The notes beneath the pieces were generated by a model. That model saw only the letters and a list, made by a program, of their open reading frames with translations, was not told the origin of the DNA and ran no database searches. Shown here one piece after another: positions 43,698 to 52,460 of a stretch of DNA of 64,000 nt. Positions within the stretch are counted from its first letter, which is position 1, and the number at the start of each line of letters is the position of its first letter. Made by a program: the position numbers and the translations under genes. Source of the stretch: an uncultured Roseobacter sp. (lineage in GTDB: Bacteria; Pseudomonadota; Alphaproteobacteria; Rhodobacterales; Rhodobacteraceae); NCBI RefSeq assembly GCF_947495025.1, contig NZ_CANLXG010000001.1:930001-994000 (forward strand). The letters run 5' to 3'.

Positions 43698-44954
43698 ATG
43701 CGTTTCACCACAAAGTCTATGCTTATGGCATTGGCAGGAACCACCATGCTTGCCGGCGCTGCATCCGCAGAGCTGACAGGCGAGCTGAAGATTTTCCTCG
43801 ATACATCCAACCCCGCACCGCGTGCGACTATGGAGAAGATGATCGCGGACTTCGGCGCAGAGCATCCCGGCCTCGAGATTTCGACCACCGTGATCGACCG
43901 CGAAGCCTATAAAACTCAGATCAGGAACTTCCTGACGGCAGACAGCCCGGACGTTGCAACCTGGTATGCAGCAAACCGCATGACACCCTATGTGTCCGCC
44001 GGCCTCTTTGAAGACGTATCTGACCTCTGGGCCGAGCCTGAGATCGCCGAGAACCTGGCATCGACCAAAGGCGCGATGACCATCGACGGCAAGCAGTGGG
44101 GTGTGCCGTACACGTACTACCAGTGGGGCATCTATTACCGCAAAGATATCTACGAAGAGCTGGGCCTGAACGAGCCGTCCAACTTTGACGAGATGAAGTC
44201 CAACTGCCAGGCGATCGTTGATTCGGGCCGCAAGTGCTACACCATCGGCACCAAGTTCCTGTGGACCGCAGGCGGCTGGTTTGACTATCTCAACATGCGG
44301 ACCCACGGCTTTGATTTCCACATGGAACTGGCCCAGGGCAACGTGAAATGGACAGACGACCGCGTCAAAGAGACCTTCGCCAACTGGCGTCAGCTCATCG
44401 ACATGGGTGCTTTTGTTGACAACCACCAGAACTACTCCTGGCAGGAATCGCTCCCCTTCATCGTGAACGGTGAGGCAGCAGCGATCCTCAAGGGCAACTT
44501 TGCCGTCGCACCGCTGCGCGAGGCAGGTCTGGATGACAGCAAGCTGGACTTCTACCAGTTCCCGGCAATCAACCCGAACGTTGAACTGGCAGAAGACGCG
44601 CCGACCGACACGTTCCACATCCCGGCAAACGCCTCCAACAAGGAAGCCGCGCGCGAGTTCCTGCGGTTTGTTGTGTCTGCCAACGTGCAGACAGAGATCA
44701 ACAACGGCGCGAACCTGGGCCAGCTGCCCGTAAACGCGCAGTCCGCCGTGGATGATGACAAGTTCCTGAACGAAGGCTTCACCATGCTGTCCCAGAACAG
44801 CCCCGGTGGTGTAGCCCAGTTCTTTGACCGCGACTTCCCGGCCGAAATGGCTGCTGAAGCCATGCAGGGTCTGCAGGAATTCATGGTCTTCCCGGATAAC
44901 CTGGACGACATCCTGGCACGCCTCGATAAGGTACAGGAGCGGGTTTACAAGTAA
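43698..44954 (+). CDS. Sugar ABC importer substrate-binding protein (MalE type)
   Basis: This 418-residue protein has a Sec signal peptide (MLMALAGTTMLAGAASA) and the family-1 solute-binding fold: FLDTSNPAPRATMEKMIADF, PDVATWYAANRMTPYVSAGL, and GVPYTYYQWGIYYRKDIYEELG, here broken at its start. It is the first gene of the galactoside operon, with GGGAGG before the ATG. A very stable hairpin separates it from the first permease gene. Alpha- and beta-galactosidases in the same operon suggest that it binds galactosides or short galacto-oligosaccharides, possibly from algal galactolipid or polysaccharide. Confidence 0.9.
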   Translation: MRFTTKSMLMALAGTTMLAGAASAELTGELKIFLDTSNPAPRATMEKMIADFGAEHPGLEISTTVIDREAYKTQIRNFLTADSPDVATWYAANRMTPYVSAGLFEDVSDLWAEPEIAENLASTKGAMTIDGKQWGVPYTYYQWGIYYRKDIYEELGLNEPSNFDEMKSNCQAIVDSGRKCYTIGTKFLWTAGGWFDYLNMRTHGFDFHMELAQGNVKWTDDRVKETFANWRQLIDMGAFVDNHQNYSWQESLPFIVNGEAAAILKGNFAVAPLREAGLDDSKLDFYQFPAINPNVELAEDAPTDTFHIPANASNKEAAREFLRFVVSANVQTEINNGANLGQLPVNAQSAVDDDKFLNEGFTMLSQNSPGGVAQFFDRDFPAEMAAEAMQGLQEFMVFPDNLDDILARLDKVQERVYK

Positions 44955-44963
44955 CCCGGTTCC

Positions 44964-44989
44964 GGCCCGGGCGCTTCGGTGCCCGGGCC
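44964..44989 (+). promoter_or_regulatory. UUCG-capped GC hairpin after the galactoside binding-protein gene
   Basis: GGCCCGGGC (44964-44972) pairs with GCCCGGGCC (44981-44989). Inside, a C-TTCG-G tetraloop closes the stem, one of the most stable RNA loops. No T-run follows. It lies nine bases past the stop and 88 bases before the first permease gene, fitting a 3'-end stabiliser of the binding-protein mRNA. Confidence 0.75.
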
Positions 44990-45076
44990 CACCGCTGACC
45001 GGCGCAGCCGCCAGCGCGGGCCCGCCCTGCCCGCTTTGCCGCCTGTCCCGTATCCACTCTGGGAGGAGAACCCGCC

Positions 45077-46000
45077 ATGACCGATACACCGGCACAACAG
45101 GTCGCCGCACCACAGCGCAGCTGGTACAAGCGCAATGAGATTGCGGTGACACCCTGGCTCTTTCTCGCCCCTGCGATCCTGTTCTTTGCGTTCTATGTGA
45201 TCTGGCCGATCTACCAGTCGATCGCGATCTCTTTTTACGACTGGGACGGGCTGGGAGAGGCACAATACGTCGGCATGGCCAATTATGTCGAACTGATGGA
45301 TGACAGCGCCTTTGAGGTCTCGCTCTGGAACAACCTGAAATGGTTGCTGTTTTACCTGCTGGCGATTCCGGGCGGGCTCTTTATCGCGCTCTTCCTGAAC
45401 CAGACCGTGACGGGCATCCGCATCTACAAGTCCCTGTTCTTCTTTCCCTTTGTTCTGTCTCAGGTCGTTGTCGGCCTGGTGTTCTCGTGGTTTTACCTGC
45501 CGAACGAGGGGCTGCTGAACGGTGTCCTGGGCCTTGTCGGTCTGGGTCCGGTCAACGTTCTGGGTGATCCCACGATGGCCACCTATGGCATCATCGCTGC
45601 AGGGCTCTGGCCCCAGACGGCATATTGCATGATCCTCTATCTGACCGGTCTGAACGCTGTGGACCCCGAGCAGATCGAAGCAGGACGGCTGGACAATGCC
45701 AAGGGCTGGAAGATGCTGTGGTACATCATCATCCCGCAGCTCAAGCCTGCGACGTTTATTGCCTTTGTCGTGACAATTATCGGCGCACTCCGTTCCTTTG
45801 ACCTTATCTCGATCATGACCAACGGTGGTCCTTTCGGTCAGACGCGCGTGCTGTCGTTCTATATGTTTGAGAAAGCGCTGTCGGAATACGGGTTCCGCAT
45901 GGGCTATGGCGCCGCGATTGCGGTTGTGCTGTTCCTGATTATGCTGGTCTTTATCGCATATTTCCTGTGGTCCATGTGGTCCGAGGAGAAGCGCCGATGA
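45077..46000 (+). CDS. Sugar ABC importer permease (MalF/UgpA type)
   Basis: This 307-residue membrane protein has about six helices and the EAA loop VDPEQIEAGRLDNAKGWKMLWYIIIPQLKP, given by its span, which docks to the MalK-like ATPase. The N-terminal 25 residues are hydrophilic. The ATG at 45077 follows GGGAGGAG. Its stop overlaps the start of the YjbR-like gene by four bases. It forms the channel with the second permease. Confidence 0.92.
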   Translation: MTDTPAQQVAAPQRSWYKRNEIAVTPWLFLAPAILFFAFYVIWPIYQSIAISFYDWDGLGEAQYVGMANYVELMDDSAFEVSLWNNLKWLLFYLLAIPGGLFIALFLNQTVTGIRIYKSLFFFPFVLSQVVVGLVFSWFYLPNEGLLNGVLGLVGLGPVNVLGDPTMATYGIIAAGLWPQTAYCMILYLTGLNAVDPEQIEAGRLDNAKGWKMLWYIIIPQLKPATFIAFVVTIIGALRSFDLISIMTNGGPFGQTRVLSFYMFEKALSEYGFRMGYGAAIAVVLFLIMLVFIAYFLWSMWSEEKRR

Positions 46001-46344
46001 CCCGTCCGGAGTTCGATGATCTCTGTGCAGAGCACCCCGGGGCGGTCCTGTCCGGGCCCGGCGAACTCGACGCCTGGAAAGTAGGCGGCAAGATGTTTGC
46101 CTGCTTTGGCCACGAAGAGAAACGCAGCGTGAATACAGAACATGTTGCGGTGAAATGCCCTGACACGGACACCGCTGCCATGCTGATCGACGCAGGTGCC
46201 GCAAAAAAGGCTCCTTACTTCCACCGGTCCTGGGTGCAGCTCGACCTTCCCACTCTTGAGGAAGACGAAGCACAGCACCGCATTGCCATCAGCTACGACA
46301 CAATACGACGTGGTCTGTCAAAATCCGTCCGGGAGGCGCTCTGA
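45997..46344 (+). CDS. MmcQ/YjbR-family protein between the two permease genes
   Basis: This 115-residue protein has the MmcQ/YjbR fold segments MTRPEFDDLCAEHPGAV, AWKVGGKMFACFGH, EHVAVKC and a C-terminal SYDTIRRGLSKSV. Members have a CyaY-like or double-wing DNA-binding fold, and their function is not settled. I chose the ATG at 45997, overlapping the permease stop, over a codon at 45967. It lies one base before the second permease gene. A gene of this family inside a sugar-transport operon is unusual. Confidence 0.82.
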   Translation: MTRPEFDDLCAEHPGAVLSGPGELDAWKVGGKMFACFGHEEKRSVNTEHVAVKCPDTDTAAMLIDAGAAKKAPYFHRSWVQLDLPTLEEDEAQHRIAISYDTIRRGLSKSVREAL

Positions 46345-46345
46345 T

Positions 46346-47194
46346 ATGTTTCCGACACCGATCGAAAAAACACCCCGTTCCTGGCAGCTGACCTATCAGT
46401 CACTGCTGCCTCTTGCACTGATCATGTGGCTTTTGCCGCTTATCGCCGTGGCGATCTTCTCAATCAAACCGGCATCTGATTTCACCCAGGGCAATTACTG
46501 GGGAATGCCGTCGTCTTTCGAGCTTTTTGCCAACTACGGGCAGGTTTTCTTCAACTCGGACATGCCGCGTTACATGCTGAACTCGGTCTTTATCACGGTA
46601 CCTACCGTGATCGGTGCCGTGGCGCTTTCCTGCCTCGCGGGGTTCGCTCTGGGCGTCTACAAATTCAAATCCAACATCTGGATTTTCTTTATGTTCGTGG
46701 CGGGCAACTTTGTGCCCTTTCAAATCCTGATGGTACCGGTGCGGGATCTGACGCTGGACATGGGGCTCTACAATACCAAGACCGGCCTCGTGCTCTTTCA
46801 CGTCGCGTTCCAGACCGGCTTCTGCACGCTGTTTATGCGCAATTTCATCCGCGCTCTGCCGTACGAGCTGATCGAGGCGGCGCGCGTCGAGGGCATCGCA
46901 GAATGGAAAATCTTCTGGTATGTGGTGATCCCGCTGATGAAACCTGCGATCGCCGCGCTCAGCGTGCTGATCTTTACCTTTATCTGGAACGACTATTTCT
47001 GGGCCGTGGTGCTGACGCAGGGGCCGGAAAGCCAGCCAGTAACTGCCGGTATCACCTCGTTTAACGCCCAGTTCCGCGCCGCCTATCATCTGATGAGCGC
47101 GGGCTCGATCGTGGCTGCCCTGCCACCGGTGCTGATGTTCTTCCTGATGCAGCGGCACTTTATTGCAGGTCTGACCCTGGGGGCCGTAAAGTGA
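46346..47194 (+). CDS. Sugar ABC importer permease (MalG/UgpE type)
   Basis: This 282-residue membrane protein has the EAA loop LPYELIEAARVEGIAEWKIFWYVVIPLMKP, given by its span, and ends with the CUT1-typical QRHFIAGLTLGAVK. The ATG at 46346 lies one base after the YjbR-like stop; the long upstream extension is out of frame with that gene and rejected. It overlaps the alpha-galactosidase GTG by four bases, so uptake and hydrolysis are coupled. Confidence 0.92.
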   Translation: MFPTPIEKTPRSWQLTYQSLLPLALIMWLLPLIAVAIFSIKPASDFTQGNYWGMPSSFELFANYGQVFFNSDMPRYMLNSVFITVPTVIGAVALSCLAGFALGVYKFKSNIWIFFMFVAGNFVPFQILMVPVRDLTLDMGLYNTKTGLVLFHVAFQTGFCTLFMRNFIRALPYELIEAARVEGIAEWKIFWYVVIPLMKPAIAALSVLIFTFIWNDYFWAVVLTQGPESQPVTAGITSFNAQFRAAYHLMSAGSIVAALPPVLMFFLMQRHFIAGLTLGAVK

Positions 47195-49275
47195 CACAAA
47201 GCTGGCGGCTGGATGACGAGCGCCAGACGCTGGCGCTCGCCTCTACAGGTGGGCTGTGCCCACAGGTGATTTACTGGGGCGCGCCCCTGCCCGCATCCGA
47301 GGACCTGACCCAGCTGGTGCAGACCGCCACGCTGGATGTCACGGGCGGCATGCTGGACGAGAACCCGGATCTGTCGATCTGTCCCGAAGCATCACGCAGC
47401 TTTCCCGGCCAGCCGGGTCTGGTGGTGCGCGACCAGGACGGCACACCGCTGCTGCCCAAGTTCAGACTGAAAGAGGTCAACGAGGCGCCGCAGGCGCTGA
47501 CCGTGGTCTGCGAGGATACCGCAAACCGGCTGACGTATGAGGCGCGGTTTTCGCTGGACCCGGAAACCCATGTAATCGAAATGAGCGCCCGGCTGCACGC
47601 TGACAGGCCATTGCACCTGCACTGGCTCGCGGCCCCCGTATTGCCGGCGCCCCAGCATTCGGACGATATGATCGATTTCGCCGGGCGCTGGTGCGGCGAG
47701 TTTCAGATGAACCGGACCGCGTGGTCACCCGGTATCCGCTACCGCGAGAACCGCACCGGGCGGACGGGGCACGAACACTTTCCCGGTCTGATGGTGCCCG
47801 CACGCGGGGCCACCAATGCTACCGGCGAGACCTTTGCCTTTCACTATGGCTGGTCTGGCGGGCACCGCATGATCGCCGAAGAGCTGCCAGACGGACGCCG
47901 TCAGATCCAGTTTGGTCACGCCGCCCGTATGGAAACGGCGCCGGCCACTGAATTCCGCACGGCACCGCTGTATGCGGTCTATTCCTCGGACGGTCTGAAC
48001 GGCTGTGCTGTTTCCTTCCAGCGCCATCTGCGCGACCGAATCGTGACCTGGACCGACAGCGGTCGCCCGCGTCCGGTGCATTATAACTGCTGGGAAGCGG
48101 TCTATTTTGACCATGACCTGCCCAAGCTCAAGGATATTGCGACTCGCGCCGCCAGCCTTGGCGCGGAACGGTTCGTGCTGGATGACGGCTGGTTCGGTCA
48201 GCGGGACGATGACACCTCCAGCCTGTCAGACTGGGAGGTCGATCCGCGCAAATACCCGGACGGTCTGGGGCCACTGATTGATCACGTCCACGCCGAGGGT
48301 ATGACATTCGGTATCTGGTTTGAGCCGGAGATGATCAATCCCAACAGCAACATTCACCGCGCCCATCCGGACTGGGCGCTGGGGTCTGAAGACCAGATCC
48401 TTGGCCGGCAGCAGAAGGCGCTGAACATGGCGCTGCAAGAGGTGCGCGATTTTCTCTATGACCGCATCGGCGCCCTGCTGGCTGCGCATCCGATCGACTA
48501 TATCAAGTGGGACCACAACCGTGTTCTGCCGATGCCGGATGCCGCTCAGACACGCGGCTCCTATGCGCTGATCGACCGGCTGCGTGCTGATTTTCCGCAT
48601 GTGGAGATCGAAAGCTGCGCGTCCGGCGGTGGCCGGATTGATTTCGGCATCCTGAGCCGGACACAGCGTGTCTGGCTGTCAGACAGTAATGATGCGCTGG
48701 AGCGGCTGATCATGCAGCACAACGCAGCACTCTATCTGCCCTCCGTTGTCACCGGCAGCCATGTGGGGCCGCGCCACTGTCATACCTCCGGGCGCACCCT
48801 GGATATTGAATTCCGCGCGTGGGTCGCCGCCCAGCGTCATATGGGGTTCGAGATGGACCCGCGCGAACTGACCGACCACGAGGCCAGTGTGCTGCGCGAG
48901 GTTACCGGATGGTGGAAAGACAACCGCGACTGGATGTATGATGCAGATATCCTGCGGCTGGACGCCTCGGACGCGTCGGTGATCGCCGAACAACAACAGG
49001 CCCGTGATGGCAGCAGGTTTGTCGTGTTTGCCGGCAAGTCCGGCACATCGCCGCAGATCGCGCCGCGCCCGTTGCGGATGACCCGACTGGACCCGCAGGC
49101 ACGCTACGAGGTCAGCCTCGTTAACCGTGCCTCTGCCCCGGCGCTGTCACGCGGCAAGCTGCGACTGAAAGACGGTGCTGTCACCCTGACCGGGACGGCG
49201 CTGATGCACAACGGGCTGACCCTGCCCTGGCATTTCCCTGAAACCATGTGGGTGCTTGAAGGGCGGCGGCTCTGA
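47191..49275 (+). CDS. Alpha-galactosidase, glycoside hydrolase family 36
   Basis: This 694-residue protein has the GH36 architecture: an N-terminal beta-supersandwich, a TIM barrel, and a C-terminal beta domain. The nucleophile is D441 in IKWDHNR and the acid/base is D498 in VWLSDSND. Conserved substrate-site segments are FVLDDGWFGQRDDD and ESCASGGGRIDFG. It hydrolyses terminal alpha-galactosyl residues from imported oligosaccharides. There is no signal peptide, so it is cytoplasmic. The start is a GTG overlapping the permease TGA. Confidence 0.94.
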   Translation: MTQSWRLDDERQTLALASTGGLCPQVIYWGAPLPASEDLTQLVQTATLDVTGGMLDENPDLSICPEASRSFPGQPGLVVRDQDGTPLLPKFRLKEVNEAPQALTVVCEDTANRLTYEARFSLDPETHVIEMSARLHADRPLHLHWLAAPVLPAPQHSDDMIDFAGRWCGEFQMNRTAWSPGIRYRENRTGRTGHEHFPGLMVPARGATNATGETFAFHYGWSGGHRMIAEELPDGRRQIQFGHAARMETAPATEFRTAPLYAVYSSDGLNGCAVSFQRHLRDRIVTWTDSGRPRPVHYNCWEAVYFDHDLPKLKDIATRAASLGAERFVLDDGWFGQRDDDTSSLSDWEVDPRKYPDGLGPLIDHVHAEGMTFGIWFEPEMINPNSNIHRAHPDWALGSEDQILGRQQKALNMALQEVRDFLYDRIGALLAAHPIDYIKWDHNRVLPMPDAAQTRGSYALIDRLRADFPHVEIESCASGGGRIDFGILSRTQRVWLSDSNDALERLIMQHNAALYLPSVVTGSHVGPRHCHTSGRTLDIEFRAWVAAQRHMGFEMDPRELTDHEASVLREVTGWWKDNRDWMYDADILRLDASDASVIAEQQQARDGSRFVVFAGKSGTSPQIAPRPLRMTRLDPQARYEVSLVNRASAPALSRGKLRLKDGAVTLTGTALMHNGLTLPWHFPETMWVLEGRRL

Positions 49276-49317
49276 CCGGCCGACGCTTTTCGCGCCCTCT
49301 TACAACAAGGCTCTCCA

Positions 49318-50088
49318 ATGTCCCAGACTGCAACATTTCACGATCTGAAAGGCGCATCCGTCTATATTACGGGCGGTGGGTCCGGCATCGGCGCAGACCT
49401 GACGGACGGCTTTATGGCGCAGGGCGCGCAGGTGGCTTTTATCGGCCGCTCGGATGCCAGCGCGTTCGTAGAACAGATGGCCGAAAAACACGGACGTGCG
49501 CCGCTGTTTTTTCAGGGGGACATTACCGATACGGACAGGCTGCGCGGTACCATTGCCGAGGCCGCCGCGGCCCACGGCCCTGTTCAGGTGCTGGTATCCA
49601 ATGCCGCCAATGACAAACGTCACAACTGGCTGGAGCTGACACCCGGGGAATGGGACAGCCTGCTTGCGGTGAACCTCAAGGCCTATCTCTTTGCCGCCCA
49701 GGCGGTTGCACCGGGGATGATTGCCCGCGGGGCCGGATCGATCATCAACTTCAGTTCCATCAGCTATATGATGGGTAACGCAGGTTACCCGGCCTATACC
49801 GCGGCAAACGGTGGCATAACGGCCATGACCCGCAGCCTTGCCCGTGAACTCGGTCCGGACGGCGTGCGTGTAAACGCCCTGGCGCCTGGCTGGGTGCTGA
49901 CGCAGAAACAGCTCGACAAATGGGCCACGCCGGAAGGTCTGGCGGCACATCTTGAACGACAGTGCCTGAAGACTCACCTCGTGCCGCAGGATATCGTCGA
50001 CGCCACGCTTTTTCTTGCCTCAGAGGCAAGCCGGATGATGACCGGCCAGTGTATGGTTGTTGACGGCGGCGTGGTAACCACCGGATAA
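49318..50088 (+). CDS. Short-chain dehydrogenase, probable galactose 1-dehydrogenase role, with Asn at the catalytic Lys position
   Basis: This 256-residue SDR has the cofactor motif TGGGSGIGADL (residues about 14-24), VLVSNAAN, the structural Asn in LAVNLKAY and the catalytic serine in INFSSISY. The usual YxxxK reads YTAAN: tyrosine is present but lysine is replaced by asparagine. In the De Ley-Doudoroff pathway the first step is oxidation of galactose to galactonolactone, and this is the only dehydrogenase in the operon. The Asn substitution calls for caution about activity, although some SDR groups tolerate it. It starts 43 bases after the alpha-galactosidase. Confidence 0.82.
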   Translation: MSQTATFHDLKGASVYITGGGSGIGADLTDGFMAQGAQVAFIGRSDASAFVEQMAEKHGRAPLFFQGDITDTDRLRGTIAEAAAAHGPVQVLVSNAANDKRHNWLELTPGEWDSLLAVNLKAYLFAAQAVAPGMIARGAGSIINFSSISYMMGNAGYPAYTAANGGITAMTRSLARELGPDGVRVNALAPGWVLTQKQLDKWATPEGLAAHLERQCLKTHLVPQDIVDATLFLASEASRMMTGQCMVVDGGVVTTG

Positions 50089-50095
50089 GCAGCGC

Positions 50096-51001
50096 ATGAA
50101 CGACACCGTGACACCAGACTGGATTGCCGTTGACTGGGGCACCACCAACCTGCGGGCCTGGGCCATGCGGGGCACGCGGGTTCTGGACCGTGCGTGTTCC
50201 GATGAGGGAATGGGCAGTCTGTCGCAGGACGCGTTTGAGCCGGCGCTGAAAGCGCTGGTCTCGCCCTGGCTTTCACATGGTCCGGTGCCGGTCATCGCCT
50301 GCGGCATGGTCGGATCGCGGCAGGGCTGGGTAGAAGCGCCCTATCGTCAGGTGCCATGCGCCCCCGCAGAAAGCGCACTGACACGCGCCCCGGCGTCCGG
50401 TGATCTGTCCGTCCATATTGTCAGCGGCCTGTCGCAGACCACCCCACCGGACGTCATGCGCGGCGAGGAGACCCAGATTGCAGGCTTTCTGCAACTCAAT
50501 CCGGGCTGGGACGGCGTGCTTTGCCTGCCCGGCACACATACCAAATGGGTGCACCTGAGCGCAGGCGAAGTCGTCAGTTTTCAGACCTTTATGACAGGCG
50601 AACTTTTTGCGCTTGTGAGCGGAGCCTCGGTCCTGCGTCATTCCGTATCCGGCGAAGGCTGGGACAGTGACGCTTTTGAGGCTGCTGTGGGCGACACCCT
50701 GGCACGACCGGAAAAACTGGCCGGCAGGCTCTTTGGCCTGCGCGCGGGACAGCTGCTCACCGGAACCGATCCTTCAACGGCCCGCGCTGCTCTCTCCGGT
50801 CTGCTTATCGGCGCAGAACTGGCAGCCGCCCGACCCTACTGGCTGGGTCAGAACATGGCCATTCTCGGGACCGGCACTCAGGCCTGCGCCTATCGGGATG
50901 CGCTGGCACCTCAGGGGGTCAGCTGCCTGATGGTCGATACAGAACGTGCAACCCTGGCCGGACTGACAGCGGCCCGCAGACTGCTGAAAGAGACAACATG
51001 A
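50096..51001 (+). CDS. dgoK: 2-dehydro-3-deoxygalactonokinase
   Basis: This 301-residue kinase of the DgoK family starts with the phosphate-binding IAVDWGTTNLRAWAMRG. It has CGMVGSRQGWVEAPY, RGEETQIAGFL, LCLPGTHTKWVHLSAGEV and FMTGELFALVS, all hallmarks of the family. It phosphorylates 2-keto-3-deoxygalactonate to KDPGal. It is followed with a four-base overlap by the aldolase gene, the normal order of the pathway. Confidence 0.94.
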   Translation: MNDTVTPDWIAVDWGTTNLRAWAMRGTRVLDRACSDEGMGSLSQDAFEPALKALVSPWLSHGPVPVIACGMVGSRQGWVEAPYRQVPCAPAESALTRAPASGDLSVHIVSGLSQTTPPDVMRGEETQIAGFLQLNPGWDGVLCLPGTHTKWVHLSAGEVVSFQTFMTGELFALVSGASVLRHSVSGEGWDSDAFEAAVGDTLARPEKLAGRLFGLRAGQLLTGTDPSTARAALSGLLIGAELAAARPYWLGQNMAILGTGTQACAYRDALAPQGVSCLMVDTERATLAGLTAARRLLKETT

Positions 51002-51603
51002 CCCTGCCCATTATCGCGATCCTGCGCGGCGTAACACCTGCCGAAGCTCCGGCCATCTGTGCCGCCCTGATCGACGCGGGGATCACTCAGATCGAAGTGC
51101 CGCTCAACTCACCTGATCCTCTGGACAGCATCGCCGCTCTGGCGCGTCAGTTCGGCGATACAGCCCTGATCGGCGCGGGAACTGTTCTCAGCACACAGGA
51201 CGTAGCAGATGTGGCTGACGCAGGCGGCAAACTGATTGTCTCGCCTGACTGCAAACCGGAAGTCATCCGCGCGACCAGGGCACGCGGCATGCAGAGCTGG
51301 CCAGGTGTGTTCACCCCCACTGAAGCCTTTGCGGCGCTCGATGCCGGAGCTGACGGGCTGAAACTTTTCCCCGGCTCCATGGCCGGCCCGTCGGGTCTTC
51401 AGGCAATGCGGGCCATTCTGCCACCGGGCACCCGGGTCTATGCTGTGGGCGGCGCAGGGCCGGACAATTTCTCTGACTGGATTGCCGCAAGCGCGGACGG
51501 TTTCGGCATGGGGTCTGCAATTTACAAACCAGGCCTTACCGCAGCAGAAGTGGCAGAGCGTGCGACCGCAATCGTCAATGCCTGGCGCGCAGCCACCTCA
51601 TGA
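50998..51603 (+). CDS. dgoA: 2-dehydro-3-deoxy-6-phosphogalactonate aldolase
   Basis: This 201-residue class I aldolase of the KDPG/KDPGal family has the N-terminal AILRGVTPAEA with the catalytic glutamate nearby (IEVPLNSPDPL), GAGTVLS, and the Schiff-base lysine in ADGLKLFPGSMAGPSGL. It splits KDPGal into pyruvate and glyceraldehyde-3-phosphate. It overlaps dgoK and the lactonase gene by four bases each. Confidence 0.94.
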   Translation: MTLPIIAILRGVTPAEAPAICAALIDAGITQIEVPLNSPDPLDSIAALARQFGDTALIGAGTVLSTQDVADVADAGGKLIVSPDCKPEVIRATRARGMQSWPGVFTPTEAFAALDAGADGLKLFPGSMAGPSGLQAMRAILPPGTRVYAVGGAGPDNFSDWIAASADGFGMGSAIYKPGLTAAEVAERATAIVNAWRAATS

Positions 51604-52460
51604 ATGTGCGCGTCTTTGACGAGCGGCACTGCCGTCTGGGAGAAGGCGCGCTCTGGCACCCGCTGCGCAGGCAGCTGTTCTGGTTCGATATTCTCGACCG
51701 AAAGCTTCTGACGCGTGAAAACGGCGCAGAAAAGAGCTGGGCCTTCGATGAAGAGGTTTCTGCCGCGGGCTGGATCAGCCAGACACAGCTGCTGATCGCC
51801 TCCGCTTCGGGCCTGTGGTCCTTTGACCTTGATAACGGCAGCCGGCAAAAGCTCTGCCCCCTCGAGGCAGGCAACAGCGTCACACGCTCCAACGATGGCC
51901 GTGCCGACCCCTGGGGCGGATTCTGGATCGGAACAATGGGTCGCAATGCCGAGCCCGGCGCCGGATCAATCTACCGCTTTCATCAGGGCCAGCTGCGCCG
52001 CGTCGTCGCCGGCATCACTATTTCAAACGCGATCTGTTTTGCACCGGATCGTGGCCATGCCTTCTATACCGATACAAAGACGTCCCAGATCATGCAAATA
52101 CCGCTGGATCGCAGTGGCTGGCCGGCCGGAAACGCCCGCGTCCACATTGACCTTTCAGAAGACGGGCTGGCACCGGACGGTGCCGTGACGGCCGCTGACG
52201 GAACGCTCTGGGTGGCACAATGGGGCGCCGGACGGGTCGCGGCGTATCGCGATGGCGCCTTCGTCCGTGCGGTCGATCTGCCAGCCGATCACATCACCTG
52301 TCCGGCCTTTGGGGGCAATGACCTCACGACACTCTTTGCGACATCCGCGACCCAGGGTATTGCCCGGCAGGCGCTGTCGGGTGACCATGCCCACGGTCAG
52401 ACATTTGAAATCACCGGTGTGGCCCGGGGCCTGCCCGAACCAGGGGTTCTGTTGCTATGA
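51600..52460 (+). CDS. SMP-30/gluconolactonase-family lactonase, probable galactonolactonase
   Basis: This 286-residue six-bladed propeller has the metal-binding glutamate in CRLGEGALWHP, NDGRADPWGGFWIGTMG, the metal asparagine in ISNAICFAPD, and the metal aspartate in LAPDGAVTAADGTLWVAQWG. It would hydrolyse galactono-lactone to galactonate. It is coupled by four-base overlaps to the aldolase and the beta-galactosidase. Galactonate dehydratase, the enzyme that links this step to dgoK, is missing from the window. Confidence 0.9.
   Translation: MNVRVFDERHCRLGEGALWHPLRRQLFWFDILDRKLLTRENGAEKSWAFDEEVSAAGWISQTQLLIASASGLWSFDLDNGSRQKLCPLEAGNSVTRSNDGRADPWGGFWIGTMGRNAEPGAGSIYRFHQGQLRRVVAGITISNAICFAPDRGHAFYTDTKTSQIMQIPLDRSGWPAGNARVHIDLSEDGLAPDGAVTAADGTLWVAQWGAGRVAAYRDGAFVRAVDLPADHITCPAFGGNDLTTLFATSATQGIARQALSGDHAHGQTFEITGVARGLPEPGVLLL

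Noticed and set aside
43644..45263. 539-residue minus-strand frame opposite the sugar-binding protein
   Set aside because: The plus-strand binding protein and permease are clear, and the frame runs over the UUCG hairpin and both genes.
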